A DNA stretch of 64,000 nucleotides, taken from contig NC_134279.1 in assembly GCF_949628215.1 (NCBI RefSeq), positions 82,577,330 to 82,641,329 of the forward strand, written 5' to 3'. Of this stretch, positions 10,901 to 30,515 are shown one piece after another. The first letter of the stretch is position 1, and every line of letters starts with the position of its first letter. This DNA comes from Phalacrocorax aristotelis. Its lineage: Eukaryota; Chordata; Aves; Suliformes; Phalacrocoracidae. Position numbers and translations under genes: made by a program. The notes below the pieces were generated by a model. The model had not been told where the DNA came from, did not search any database, and saw only the letters and a program-made list of their open reading frames with translations.

Positions 10901-13900
10901 GTATCTCCGCTGCTCCTCACCTTGATTGCTCTCCTGACTATCATGATGGCATCGTGCAGGGACCGTTCCGTCTCTTCCATGAACTGCTCCGCACCCCCTC
11001 GCAGGATTATCGTGCAAGTCTTTGCCTTCGGGCAGCCTGTGAAGAAGTTATACCTGCCAATGGCACAACGCAAGGAGGGTTAAGGTGATGGAGAAGCAGT
11101 GCTGTCGCCAAACAGGCTTTGCACCAATATGACAGTATGGGAACAGAGAAGTTCTTCACAAGTCAGATGCACGACTGAAGCAGTTTCACCCCACACAGTG
11201 CCCCTATCAGATCTCCAGCTAAGAAGGAGCAGAGCCAGGCAATACACAATGAAATTCAAGCTGACCCAGGAAAAGCCCTGGAACAGGCTCCCCAGGGAGG
11301 CATCACGGCACCAGCCTGGCGATGTTCCAGAAGGACTTGGCCAAGGCCCTCAGAGACACGGTGTGAATTTGGGGTGTCCTGTGCAGGGACGGGAGCTGGG
11401 CTCGGGGATCCTTGTGGGTCCCTTCCAGATCAGGGCATTCTGTGGTTCTATCATTTGCACTGATAGGGAACTGTCACTGCGGGGTATCAGACGAGCACCA
11501 CAATCAACCCCAAGAAGCGCTGCTTTTAAGTTACAAATGAAAGAGTACGACTACGCTTTCTGCAAGGCATTAGGGAATAAATATATATTTTTAAAAGCAT
11601 ATAAGAGGTAAGATTTCGATGAAAGCTTCCTCCCACCCCCTCCCTCAACCTCAAGAAAAGCAGCCATAACAATCTTGTTTTCACACCACCAACTTGAGAG
11701 ATGCTCAAACCTACCAACGCTTAGACCCTAACTTTTCAAACTAATATTAAAGTGCTTACGCAGGACTACAGTTTCACAGCTAGTAGATTTACCTCTCTCC
11801 TCCAATCTGAGTCTCCTCAAAGAGTTCGCATCGGCCCAGAACATCATCTGACAGGGCATTGACACTAGTCTGAATGGAGCCGCCGCAGGCCTGCACGGAA
11901 AGGAGATGAAGCACAGCATTACCAACACCGACAAACAAGACAAATTTGCCCAGCAGGTTCCCACTATTCAGAGTCAGCCCGGCCTTTTAGCTCATGCAAA
12001 ATGACCCTGCAGGCCAGATTCAGGAAAAAGCCCTTCTACTTTCCTCCCATCTCATGTATCTAGGCAGGCTACCAACATCAGAAATAATCCTCGACAGCAT
12101 AATCAGATTATGGTTCTTCTAAATGCTGACTCACAGGCTCTGGAGTCCAGCAACTACACATAGAAATCTTAGTAAAAAACAGTCACAATGGAATAGGCAA
12201 GAGCTATGGAAAATAAACAACTTCTGATGCAACACACAGACCCTAATATATAAGAGCATCAGAGAAACAAAAACGCAGTGCAGACGCAGTTAGTGTGCAA
12301 TTGTTCATTCTGTCAAGGAACAGCTTTGTCAGTATATGGCAACCTTACATCATAACCACACTGGCAAAACTATTATGCGGCTTTAATTTTAAATCTTTTT
12401 AAGGAATGGTGGGTTCAGTCACCGACTGTGCCCTGTTTTGGGAATGACCAGCTTGGCACTGTTAAAACTATATCAAAAGCCTTTTTTTCTAAAACAAGGT
12501 AACTCACCATCATAGTTCGCTTGAGATCTTCTTCGGGGACACGGCCAGCACAAAACATGTCTCTGTCTGCAAAGTACTGAGTAGCCACATCTCCGATGGG
12601 AAGTTTGGACAGGACGACTTTGGCTCCCGACTTGTGGATTTTGTCTAGTTTGTCATACAAGATGTTCCACTCGGCATCCACAATGGCCTGGTAATCCTAG
12701 CAGGGACGAGAGAGAAAGGGACAAGCGCTCACGTTACAAGGGGTTGCGAACACCATCCCACAGCGCCAGCAAAGGGAAAGCTCTTCTGAAACAAAGGCAG
12801 CAGTGACGCTGCTCTGTGCGGGCCCCGCAGACAACTGCTTTCCAAGACTCACAGGTGATTTTAAGTCACTCCATTTTATGCCAAAGAGTTATGTCTGTTA
12901 AAATGCTTCCAGCAGCAGAACTGAGTCGATAAAGGGGCTGAATCCACTGACAGAGAGGCAGCAACAGCTTGAGAGAGAGCACAAGGATAAAGAAGGGATT
13001 ATACTGATGTCTGAAAGGTGTTTCCAGAAGTGTGCATGGATGTGGGAGCAGAGAGACTTACAGTATCTATCTCAGAGGAAAAACAGATCCTGAGAAACCT
13101 CATGCTCTACCAGTGTGCTCAGGCTCCACGAGCCTGTTGTGCTCTAGCTGTCAGTGAAACACAGCCATGGAGAGCTGGGAAAGCTTACAAAATCACACAG
13201 CAACACCACACACAGCAGCCGACTTCAACAGAAAAGACCATCGTGTTCACCACGTCAGAGACAGGAACTTTAAGAAAACAATTACTGAGATCACAGTAGG
13301 GGCAAGACCCCAAAAGCAAAGCACCCAGGTATCTTTAGATCCCACAACTGCGCAGGAACAAAACACGTGCAACATTGCAGTACTTCCCAAGGTGTCAGAG
13401 AACGACCGTGTTTCATAAAGGTATTTTAACAAGGTGGAAAGAGAACTACTGTCCAAATGGCTACCTCCTTTGCTTAAATATGCAGAGGCTTTCTTGGCAT
13501 TTAAAGCACTGCTTAAGCAGCTTTCCCTGGAAGGGCACTTGTTAGGCATAAAGAAGTCACCACGCAGCTGGCGACTTACCACAGCACAGCTGAGGCACAA
13601 TGACTGAGCAGAAGCATGCCCTAAACCTGATGTAATTCAAAGCCCGCCATACCCTTCTGCCAAACGAGGCAGCGTAACCCACCAGCTATTTTCAGCGTGG
13701 GAAGGATGTACAGGAGGCAATCCCATCTATCCCACTGGCTCGCAAGCAGCCACTGCGTCTTGCGGGTGTGAGGAAGCACGACAGGCGCCCCTTTCGGCTC
13801 TTACCTCCACTGTGTTTACTCTGACTTCGGCATTGTCCTTCTCAGCTTTGAGCTCCAGCTCTACATTCAGCAAGGCGATCTTGGGAGACTGATACTTCTT

Positions 13901-16900
13901 GGGTTGCATTTCAAACCCGGCGTAAGAGAATGTCTTCTTAAAGGCAACTCCGGCCACCAGCTGAGAGTCCTTGAAGACAGAGATTCATGTTAGGCTCAGC
14001 CTCCAAAGGTTTTTTCAACAGGGCTCATAACTCCCAGAGGAGACTCCCTGCTTTCACAGTCCTCATTTACAAAGTGCTCACCAACAGCTGTCTCCTTTGA
14101 TTAACCCACTTTTAGAGAAAATAAGCAGCAAATATTTTCTTCTCTCTGTTCACAAAACCAGCTTCTATCACTTCCTTTCTACCCCTCAAGACACCACAGT
14201 AGAAGATGCTATATACAATCTGAAGATCAAGGGATGGAGCAATCTGTTCTCTCTCTGATGTCTTTCCCATTTCCACCCTTTGAAGATGGATACTTCTCAT
14301 CCACAGCCCCGCACTCGGGGGGTTTTTTGCTCTGATTTGTTTTTCCAAGCTCCATCACCACCTCCGGCATTGTTCTGCAGCACGACTGCCCTGCCCAACA
14401 CTGCCCCCTGAAGTCTTCTTGATTTCATGGCTGGAAGAGAAACAGCATCTAAACCTCCTTCCCCGTGAGTAGCTAACCACTCACTGCAGACCTGGCTCTG
14501 CCCAGCCACCGAAGCCCAGAGCATCCCTGTCCCTCCTAAGCTAGGATTAGCAGAGACTTTTTCTGCTCTAGCTGACAGGGTGAGATGACCCAGGATCCCA
14601 AAACCCAACCCTGAAAAGCAGCATGCTAGATTATTTGTCCCATCCTTGTACAGGTCTCCAAAGAGTCTGACAGCGGAATACAAGGGCCAAACAATACGGA
14701 GTGGGGAGAAATGCTTTTATCTGGAATGGGAGACACCACCCTCCCCAGGGGACCAATTTCTGCAAGCCTCAGAATAACAGCAGGCCCAGACACCACAAAA
14801 ACAGATGTTGAAACGTTCCTAATCCACTAAATTAGTTGTCTGGGCAAGATAATGGCATAATTATAACGTCTCTTCTCAATGAAAATGCTCACACAGGGTG
14901 TTTACAGGCAGTAACAGCCACAGAATAATAACTGGCAGAGACTGTGGCAGGCTTTACTTTTCAGAAGGGTCCCAAGCGACCGGGCCAAACATACACCAGG
15001 TACAGGCAGGAGAGAGCACGGACACACAGAATCCCAGAACGGCAGGGGTTGGAAGGGCCCTCTGGAGTTTATCCCGTCCCACCCCCTGCTGGAGCAGGCA
15101 CACCCAGAGCAGGGGCACAGGGCCGCGTCCAGGCGGGGGGTGAATGTCTCCAGGGAAGGGACCCCACAGCCTCTCTGGGCAGCCTGTGCCCCTGCTCTGG
15201 CACCCGCACAGGGAAGGGGTTTGACCTCGTGTTCAGGTGGAACTTCCCGTGTTCCAGCTTGTGCCCGTTGCCCCTTGGCCTGGCGTTGGGCACCGCTGAA
15301 AAGAGTCCGGCCCCGTCCCCCTGACACCCGCCCTTCAGATATTTATAAGCATTGATGAGATCCCCCCCTCAGCCTTCTCTTCTCCAGGCTGAACAAGCCC
15401 AGGTCTCTCAGCCTTTCCTCACAAGGGAGATGCTCCAGTCCCCTGAGCATCTCCGTAGCTCTCCCCTGGACTCTCTCCAGCAGTTCCCTGTCCTTCTTGA
15501 ACTGGGAGGGCCCAAAACTGAACACAGTGCTCCAGATGCAGCCTCACACCAGCTGTCCCACAGCCCAAGAACAACTCCCTGCCACATACCAGCATCCAGT
15601 CCCATACATGACAGGTGTTCCAGCACTGTGGCATAAACAACACAGCCCACCTGCTCTGCCCACCACTACATCAGCTCCTCCACATTTTGTTCACATTTTT
15701 CCCAGCCCAGCACTCACATATACAACCAGGACTGTATGGCTTTTGGTTCCAGAAGTAACAAAGACTTCCCACAAAAAAAAACCAAAACAAAACAATAAAA
15801 CAACCTTCATTACTTGCAGATATAAATGGAATGTGTATCAATGACAACATTCGCTGCAGTGGGCAGCGAGACAAGAGTGTATCTGGCTCAAAAAACCCAG
15901 ATTCTCTACCTACAGAAAAGAAATCCAGCCCTACTTGCTTTGTTTCACTTTGGTAATTCCCGAAGAGGCATTATCAAGCCAGGCTGCATTTCTGCTCGAG
16001 TCAACCCATCGAAGGAGCATGATCACTGTCTCCTATCCTTTCACAACAGGCTCCAACAGAACTTACTTCCAAAGCACCTCCTTGCACCTTCTTTATTCCA
16101 ATCATTTTGAGTTGTAACAAGTCATCTAGCATCATGACAGCATCTACGACCATCTTGGAGAAGAACTCCTTGCTCTGGGAGATCAGCTTAGAGCTCAGGG
16201 CTGTGGCTGCACACTTCTCCAGCAGGCTCCTCTGCTCACTGCAAGAAAGAAAGAAAAAACAAATCAGGTCTCGTTCACTTGCCGATTCTTTTCACAAGCT
16301 CACAAAACACCAGGTACGGTGTGATTAATCCGCTCTGATAGAGGCAAAGATCAGCACCCTTCTATTGACGGGGAAAGCAAGGCATGCACGTGTCAAAGCA
16401 TGATTCTCCCTTCCAGAGCCCAAGCATCAAACTAGCACTGACGAGGCCAGTTGGCTTTCAGACACCACAGGTCTGAGCAAAACAGCAGGGCTCAGTACCT
16501 TCTTCTTCCAAAGGCAATAAGAAGTTTCTGAAACCCTCTAAAGGTGGCACATTCTCTGAAGCATTAACTCAGGCATGCCGTAACACAGTGCATGACACAA
16601 GGGACACCAGGGAAATACGGATCCAACTCCCAGTTACTGCTGAACCTGAGAACTACTGTATTTTGCAGCACAGGACAGCAGGAAGGATACAACTCATTTT
16701 GGTTTAAGATGGTTACACAGTTCAACTTGAAGTTTTACTGCAGGTATTAGTAAGGTCAGATCAAGCAGACGAGCTTAAAATGCAGGGAGAAAATGAACTC
16801 TAGTATTCTCACCTCAGCTGAGGGGATCACTTCCTTACTGCTACTAGCTGCCCAACTTTGTTTATTTAAACAGCTAAAAAGTGATCTTCTCAGGGACGCA

Positions 16901-19900
16901 CTGAGCATTTAACACTGCCACTGACTGCAGCAAAAGCTGCAAGTCTCCACCACCATTGGAAAAAAGAAATCAGGCCACTTATTTTGGTACCTAGCTTCCA
17001 CCACGTACACTGCAAGACACTGGCCTATATCCTTCACTGCACCTCCACCAGAGGAGAAGAAACTCCAAAAGCTCGAGCATAACCCTGGTGTGGGGCTGCC
17101 ACTGTTTGGCATGACCTCGAGACCTCAGCCAGAGCCACAGCAGAAGTCAGAAACACCCTCACACCAGCTAACAGAAGCCCAGCTACACAACCAGGTCATC
17201 TGAACGGGAAACTTACTCTCTATCTTCCTTCTTCACTGCAACAGCGATGTCTTTGATCTTGTTTACAGCCTGTCAAAACACAAGCCAACAGCTGGATCAA
17301 TGATTCATGCTCGTAAGCTGATCAGTCCTCCAACTTTTCTCTTTATATTTTATGTTAACTTTTATTCCCCACTTCAGCATCACTGAAGTTTCAAGCATTT
17401 AAGCTATTCCACCCCTTCCAGCACAGTCATTCTAAGAAACACACCAACACATATTTAAGAGGATCGGGAAGAGTCTCAGAGCTGCTCTGCTCTTTTCAGT
17501 GGAGATCTGGGGAACCAAAGGGCTCCTAAAGCAGTTAACCTCCAGAGAAGGTTCAGGTTAACAGGACTGATGTGCTTCATGAGACATAAGATCTACCAAG
17601 GAGTAGCAGCGATCAGGAGGACGGGAAATGAAATTTCCCACTTAATTCTTCCTTAGAGCAAAAACAAAGGAAGCAATAGCGCTCAAGAGGTACAAGCTGG
17701 TAATAACAGCTCACTGATGCCAGAGAAGGCAGCTGATGTTTGCAGTAAGGCATCGTGATATCGCTACTGCCACCCCCCACGCCCGTTCGCTGCTGACTTT
17801 TGCCTGGCAGTGTGCTATTTTTCCTCTTTGGCACAGAATTCCTCTCCCCAGACGCTCCAGCGGAGCCCAGTACACCCCTCAGCTCTGCAGGAGAAGCCAA
17901 GCCCTCCCTCAGCTACGAGCAGCCCTGCCTTACCAGCTGCGTTGCTGTGCGGAAGGCACGGATGATGATTTGAGGATGGAGGCCTTCTTCCACGTAAGGC
18001 TTCACCTGTTTCAGGAACTCAGCAGCGAGCAGAGTTACGGACGTGGTACCATCACCAACCTGCACGGAGAGGAAGCACTCTGTCATCCCCACGCTGCGGG
18101 GCCGCTGCAAAAGCAGCTTCAAACCCATGCAAGGCCTTCAGGTTTCATAATTTTCTCTGCTCTCAGATTTGCAGCTGGATTCTTTAGTGATTAAGATGGG
18201 CTGGGTTCCGACTACATCCCACTGGAGGGTGAAGTCTCATTTCCCAGTCACCTATGTTCACGAAATGCGAATTTTATTACCTCTGAACTTTCCAGACCAC
18301 CCATCAGATCTGGCTGAAACAGCGCAAAAGATTTGAAAGTTATCACGAACAAGAAGGCATCAATAAAAAACCAGAATAAACACCAGCACTCCATGAGAAA
18401 TTCCCACAAAGCCCACACACCCAGCAGCAGGAGCAAGCTTCTGAGCGCAGCCCAGCTACCCTCCTACCTCTGCATCTTGAGATTTGGCGATGTCCACTAA
18501 CGTCTTTGCAGCCGGATGGACAACATCGAGAAGCTTCAGGATGGTGGCACCATCATTAGAGATAGTGGCTTTGCCTAGGATTGATGTATAAAAGGAAGTC
18601 ACGCTCAACTGCTGCCAGAAAAGCCCTGGTCACTCTGAAAGGGCACCCCAACACCTAAGTGAGCTCTTCAGACCTCAGAGAGATATTGATACAACAATAA
18701 CTTCAGACCAGCCAGTCTCACTACGCCTCCCCAGTTCACCGTCCAGGTCAAATGAGTCCCCAAGCTGTTATTAGGCTACAGTGTTCCCCAAACAAGCCCT
18801 GGTCCTGCACCTCTGTGAGCTTTGTTATATCTAAACAATCACAGGCTCTCATCCCAAAGAGAAGTCATTCTCCTTCAGCCAAATGACTTTTTTTCTCCTG
18901 TGTGATTTGAGGCACGATCACCACAATGTTTTACTACACTCCTACAGCCAGAGACACAACTAGATGTTGGCTGAAAAGGAAAGCAAGGGGGTCACCCCCA
19001 TGGCGAGGGGGAGCACAGAAGAGCTGTTTCACAGAGGGCGTCTCGGCAGGTGCCTCCATTCCATATTAACGGCATCTTTTTAGTCCATTTTTGGAGCAGA
19101 TTAAATGAACTTAGCCTGAGTGTGCAGAACAACTCCTCACACCAATTAATGGGGCCTTTAAAATTCATTTCTCTCTTACTTTTCTGGAGAAGAGGCGGAG
19201 GGGAGCCCTTCTCGCTCTGTGCAGCTGCCTGAGAGGGGCTGGAGTGAGGGGGGGGTCGGTCTCTGCTCCCAAGTCACCAGTGACAGGACGAGAGGGAACG
19301 GCCTCAAGCTGCGTCAGGGGAGGTTTAGGTTGGATGAGGGAAAACGTCTTCTCTACAAGAGTAGTCAGGCCCTGGCACAGGCTGCCCAGAGAAGTGGGGG
19401 AGTCACTGTCCCTGGAGGTGTTCAAATGTGTAGACGTGGCACTTCAGGGCATGGGGGTGTTGGGTTGGTGGTTGGACTTGGTGATCCTAGAGGTCTTTTC
19501 CAACCTTAATGATTCTTTAAGAAGTTGTTCAACAGCCTCCCAGACACAGAAAACTAGATATTCTAGTCTGACACTCACGCAAAGAGACTAGAAATCAATC
19601 ATAGTAGTTATTAGGTAAATTTAAATCCAATTATCCTTTTTAATAAAAGTTACTACAGTTCCTATTTATAAAAATTATTTGAAGACAATACTAAGCCCTT
19701 CCACCCACCCTTCAGTACCAGCAACAAAAAACCACACACACTTGTTTGGTGGCTTCAGACAAGTCTTTTCAGAGGGGCAGGCAAGTATGATCCCTAAATC
19801 GCACCAAAAATATCAACCCAGTAACATCCGCTGGCCTCACGCCCAGCCACAAGTGAGAGTAACTCCACACATACTATGAGCCCTATCTAAAAAATAAACA

Positions 19901-21723
19901 GATGGTCAGGGATAGCTGAAGACCAGGTTCAAGACACGGTGTTCCTCCTTTCTGGTAGGGAACCTTCTCATATTTAGTACCTGGATCTACCCAGCCTCAC
20001 GACAAAGAGCATACCTGCCTTAACTCAGGCGAGAGGCAGCAAGCAGGTAGTTCCTCATGTAGGTCTGACAATTATCTTCTCTTCAACAGTGGAGGCCAGA
20101 GTCAAGGTGTTAAACTGAACATTGGGACAGAGACTGAGCCTCTGTTGTGAGAGTTAAGCTTAGTATGGGGTGAGGGAGTTGAACTCTGCATATATGCAAG
20201 TGCTGTTTTTAATCCATGTGAAGAAATACGCACGCTGCCAGCACACGCTGCACTTGTGGAAAAGTGACTCAGAAATAATCTCCATGGCTGTGAGAGGCCA
20301 CTGCCCAGTGCTTACCCCGGTCATCCACAATGAGCTTGTCCATGCCCCGTGGCCCCAGGGTGGTGCGCACGGCTTCTGCGATAACCTGGCAGGCATTGAT
20401 GTTGCTGACGAGCTGGGGGATCCCCTGCGAGGTGTCCGTCCCCTCCTTCAGCAGGATAACTGGTGTTGGCTGAAGAGAAAACCCACAGCAGGACCATTAC
20501 TCCAATCCCAACAGCCTGCAGACTCCTCACACAGCCCAGCGAGCTACCATCACGTAAAAAGACCGAGATTAAAACCTGCAGCCTCCTTAAAATTCCTCTG
20601 CCTTCACATGAGCTAACTGCTTTCCAACTCCCACTGCTCCCAGAGCGTAACTGGAACTCACCCAACTGCCTCCAGTATACGCTCTGGGACCACACCGTAA
20701 CCGTGCCCAAAGGCGGGCTTCCTCCATAGAGAGTAGTTCAGCAAAGTTCTGATTTCAGTGCTAGGCTGGACAAGACAACACGTGCAGTAATTACTGAGAC
20801 AGCAGGGAACTGCACAGGCACTGCAGCCAGATCAGTGACTTTATTTATTACAGTGCCAGCAAGATGGTGATCAGAACGGGCACAACAGCCCCCTCCCTGT
20901 CGCGCCTCAGCCCAGAGCCTGAGCTGCCCCAATGAAAGACGCTTTCACAGAGACGACGTGGTAGAGGAACACAATTTAAGTGACTACACCTGCCTGACAG
21001 TGAACGGGGCTGGAGATGGCTCAGAGGATATCAGAGGCCACCGCAGACAAGGGTTTCTCACTGCTCTGAGACAGCGCCAGCCCTTTGCAAAAAGCAAACC
21101 AAACGTGCCTTGCAGGCAAAGCTCAAACCCCAAACACAGCCGAAGTTTATGAGGCACCCGGTTTTAAACAACCACCTGCAGGCAGGGAGGAAAATTATAG
21201 ATGACTGTTAGGCTAAGGAGTGACAGAGGTGGTGCTGAGGGTCTGATGGGTGAGTACAATACGGGTGAGGACGACGGTCAGGCCTCCCTACACCCTGTAA
21301 AGATCTTGTGTAAGAACAGAGTTCTTCTGCGCCCACCAGAACAAGGATCTCAAGGGAAAAGAGCCCCTTCACCCCTGAGAGAACCAGGGTGGAGGCAAAC
21401 ACACGGGCCCCGCCGCTCCTGAGCTCGGGGCTGGGTAGCGGCGGGGCCGAGGTGGACCCGCGGCCGGGAAAAGAGCTGGGCCCTGTGGCTGAGGGGCTGA
21501 GCACCCACCGCTCCCGCCCAGGCGCCCGGCGGGAAGCAGGAACCGGCAGGCCTCTGCAGCGGGGCGGCCTCCACCATCATCCCACCTCCCCAGGAATACA
21601 CACCGGCCCCGCCACAGCCCCGCCAAACGCGGCCCTTGGAGGATGGCGAAGGCCGAGCGGGTCGCCTCCGAGCGGCGGGACGCGGCGGCGGCGAGGATGG
21701 CGGCGGATAGCACTCACCATCAT
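7975..21723 (-). CDS. CCT7: T-complex protein 1 subunit eta (CCT7), complete, 12 exons
   Basis: A subunit of the cytosolic TRiC/CCT ring that folds actin, tubulin and WD40 proteins with ATP. Coding exons in transcript order: 21718-21723, 20316-20469, 18468-18574, 17934-18059, 17217-17269, 16067-16238, 13805-13969, 12508-12696, 11793-11890, 10921-11053, 9592-9798, 7975-8199. All introns are GT-AG and all phases close, giving 1635 nt, a 544-residue protein (human has 543). Signatures are NDGAT (60-64), the nucleotide-binding GDGTTS (91-96), GGGAIE (408-413) and the basic tail [12 protein letters not shown]. Exon 1 holds only Met-Met before its donor, so the start is fixed by the splice into [10 protein letters not shown]. 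The protein is near-identical to human along its length, with no damage seen. It shares a divergent promoter with PRADC1. Confidence 0.98.
8443..8921 (+). mobile_element. CR1 LINE fragment in CCT7 intron 11
   Basis: A 5'-truncated CR1 3' end. It runs from ctggagcgtgtccagagaag to the typical terminal short repeats attctacaattctacgattt. Sense on the plus strand, so antisense to CCT7. Same subfamily as the copies at 19186, 25893 and 30994. Confidence 0.9.
9503..9523 (+). repeat. A21 homopolymer
   Basis: An uninterrupted run of 21 A inside CCT7 intron 10-11 sequence, just before exon 11. On the transcript it is a T run about 70 nt downstream of the exon 11 donor. No SINE body is attached. Confidence 0.9.
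11267..11455 (+). mobile_element. CR1 LINE 3' fragment in CCT7 intron 9
   Basis: About 190 bp beginning at aagccctggaacaggctccc and ending at gggcattctgtggttctatc, a 5'-truncated CR1 tail on the plus strand. It differs clearly from the 8443 copy and resembles the tail of the copy at 24042, so it is another, older subfamily. Confidence 0.85.
15024..15560 (-). mobile_element. CR1 LINE fragment in CCT7 intron 6
   Basis: On the plus strand it begins cagaatcccagaacggcagg, the reverse complement of a CR1 3' end. It then runs through the conserved ctctgggcagcctgtgcc and ccttctcttctccaggctga blocks. Minus-strand orientation, same as CCT7. Truncated at its 5' side near 15560. Confidence 0.9.
19186..19515 (+). 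mobile_element. CR1 LINE fragment in CCT7 intron 2
   Basis: A 5'-truncated CR1 tail starting in ggagaagaggcggaggggag and ending in ggtcttttccaaccttaatg. Closely similar to the 3' half of the copy at 8443, with small deletions. Confidence 0.9.
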
Positions 21724-22238
21724 CGCGGCGGCGCTCCTCGCTGCAGCTCCCCCCCCAACCTCGGCCAGGTCCCGCCCCACAATGCACCGCGCCCGCCCAG
21801 AACCTTCCCCGGGGCGGGAGGGGAAGTGCACGTTGCTAGGCGACCGCTTCCGGCCGCGCTCTATGGCATGGGCGGATAGAGCGGCCCCGACGAGGTGCCC
21901 TTCCTTCCCGAACAGCCATAGAGAGGCAACGGCGGGCCCCCGTAGGGCAGCTCATTATTTGTCAAGGAACGAAGCGGGTATACGGCCTGGAGCGAGCAGG
22001 GCTGGTGGATGGAGCTTTATTTGGCAGGGTGAGGGGCTACCGAGGCCCCGCCACCCCAGGAGGGGTCACCGAGCTGACCGGCACCGGCGGCGCAGCCGGT
22101 GCCGCGCAGGCCTCCGCGCCTGCCCTCCCCCGTCACTCAGGAGATTGATGGTGGTGCTGGCCAATAGAACGGCGAGTGGCGTGGGCGCCGCCAATGGTCG
22201 CGGGGCGGGGGCGGGACGCTGGCCGCGGCGGCGCAGCC
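21724..22238. promoter_or_regulatory. Bidirectional CpG-island promoter of CCT7 and PRADC1
   Basis: Only 515 bp separate the two start codons, which diverge. The stretch is dense in CpG. On the PRADC1 side two CCAAT boxes (22161-22165 and 22191-22195) lie 30 bp apart, followed by a GC box (ggggcggggg). On the CCT7 side there are GC boxes, an ETS-type cttccgg near 21848-21854, and an X-box-like element. No TATA box is seen. The same head-to-head pairing is known in mammals, so this is an old shared promoter. Confidence 0.85.
21832..21844. promoter_or_regulatory. X-box-like (RFX) motif
   Basis: gttgctaggcgac is an imperfect inverted repeat matching the RFX X-box pattern (GTTGCY N RGNAAC type). 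It lies 109 bp upstream of the CCT7 start and beside an ETS-type site. RFX binding is inferred from the motif only. Confidence 0.45.
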
Positions 22239-28383
<6,145 letters not shown>

Positions 28384-29187
28384 CAGCAGAAGTCTGCAAT
28401 GGATCAAGGACTTCTCGGTGGATCCCAGGAGCTTGGCCTAGGGACCAGGTTTGAGAGGATCCCAACACGCTCCAGAGATCCCACTGCCCAGCCTCGCCGG
28501 ATTCAGCAAACGACATCTTTTCTGCTGCTGCTGGCGCATGGCTGAAGGGCAAACGCCAGCACCTGCAGCGGGAACCTTGAGCCTGGCACTGAGCACCCTT
28601 TGTAGTGACTTTCTGGGAGGGAGGCGCGATGGTCCAGAGCAGGCCAGCCCTTCCCTGAGAAACATCTTAATGACGCGTAAGATGCCACCGCTTAATTTGT
28701 GCTGCTGATTTGGAGGGACGCAGGGTTACATGGGTGAGGTCTGGCGGGGATGGGAGGGAGAGGAAGATACAGGCTTGGTCTGTCCTAGCAGCGCTCGCCC
28801 AACAGCTGTGTATTTTTGTCTGAGCTAATGAAGTCTGAACAAGTTCTAAAGAGAGTTTCTCTTTTTTTCATCAGCTGGGGGATGAAGGAAGAAATCTCAT
28901 CCCCTAACAATGTTATTCCTCATAAACTTCCCAAGGTGCTCCTGCAGCCAGGGCAGGGCTCACATCAGACCCCATGCAGCATGAATCAGTCACACACCGG
29001 GGCAGAAACAGCCTCACGGGACATCGTTGCTGCCGGTCCCAGACCCCAGTGGGCGCCTATTCCCTCATCCCCAGACCTCCACATCCCCACTGGGACCAGG
29101 CCCTGGATCGTGGCCCCCATCTCTGCACTCGCCACCCTCGAGTTTACCAGTACAAATGACACGGCCTCAGCTTCTCACCAGTCTTGG
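28384..29187 (+). other. PRADC1 3' UTR and gap to the SMYD5 3' end
   Basis: No canonical AATAAA or ATTAAA is present on the plus strand before the SMYD5 end. The weak variant CATAAA at 28920-28925 is the best candidate. No other feature seen. Confidence 0.45.
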
Positions 29188-30515
29188 TTTATTACGAACA
29201 CTGATGGGGACACGGCCCCGGGACGGCTGGGGACAAAGAGCGAAGTGCAGGGCTGGCGGTGATGGTCGTGTCGGAGGCGCCCACCTACGGCGTCACTCTC
29301 AGTCCCGCAATCCAGCTGCTGGGGGCTCGAAGGAAGCGGTGGCAGGAAAACAGCTCCCCAAAATCCAAGAGGGGAGGAAGATGCCCCAGGTGCATCCCCA
29401 ACCTGCTGACTGGCCGCTGCTCAGAGGGAGCTTCTCCCTGCAGCCGCATGATCCATAAGCGGGGATGCCCCACGCAGCAGTGTGGCCTCGTGGGTGATGG
29501 ATGACAAAACGCAGCTGCCGGTGACGTCTCCACACAGGGCCACTTGCTGCGGGGAAGCATGCAACACCACGCTGCATCCCTGGGCACAGTGGCTCCCACT
29601 CGGGGCGCATCCTGCTCCTGAAACAGCCTGCAGGGAGACAGCCCGGAGGGACGGCTCGGTGTCTGCAGAACCCAAAACATCTTTTGGGTGTTGGATGGTG
29701 ACTTTGCTTATGCGACACTGTAGCCTGTGTCGGCTCTGGGCTAGCAGGAGCCTGGCTGTTCCCCGAACGGTCCATCATTCCTTTGCATCGTGTAAAGGAT
29801 GGGGCCAAGGCGGGAGGGAGGCACCTGCCGGGGTTGGCCTCACTCTCCCCACTGGACTCGGGCATCTGAGACACCCATAAGGTGTCTCTGTCCCACCCAC
29901 AAAATCACTTTGCCCCTTGCTGCTCACCGAGCCAAGGCGTGGAATGGAGTATATATAAGGACCCCAGCTCCCTGGTGTGTAGATAGTGCTAATATAGACA
30001 TTAAATAGTACCCCTCGTGCACAAACACACGTACACACACTCACGCACACACGTTCCCCTCGTCCCTGCGGGGAAGGAAAGGACATGCTCCTCCACACCT
30101 GCGGCCGGCGCAGGCATGGCGGAGCAGCCTCGCGGGTGGCCACAAGGTGAGCATCGTGATGTCCCCAGGGGCTGGCTGGACCCTGCTCTCCTCCAGCCTC
30201 CCCTGCAAGCACCAGCCGACCCCTCCAGGGACTGGGACGTGGCAGGGGTCTGCGGGCTCACAGCCTGTCCTCGCAGGGAGGATGGGGACGGCCTAACACA
30301 CGCACACACACACACACAGCACACAACATGGACAGGTGGGAGCAGGGCCTGCCTCCGGCTCCCCCACTGCCCTGCTCCATCACACCTCCGCACCCGCTGC
30401 CGGCGTGCGGCCTCCCACCCGACCCCACAACACAACCCTGTTTCTAGTTTTAAAGCTGCTGCTTCTCGGAGGATCCCCCCCATCCCTTTCCTCTCCTCTC
30501 GCCCCGGGGCCAGGA
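29188..30515 (-). other. SMYD5: SMYD5 3' UTR
   Basis: It runs from the stop codon to AATAAA on the minus strand (TTTATT at 29188-29193), about 1.3 kb. It holds two CA/TG microsatellites (30017-30052 and 30296-30326) and no coding exon. Confidence 0.6.
30296..30326 (+). repeat. (CA)n microsatellite
   Basis: acacacgcacacacacacacacagcacaca, interrupted by single bases. A looser CA stretch precedes it at 30017-30052. Both are in the SMYD5 3' UTR. Confidence 0.85.
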
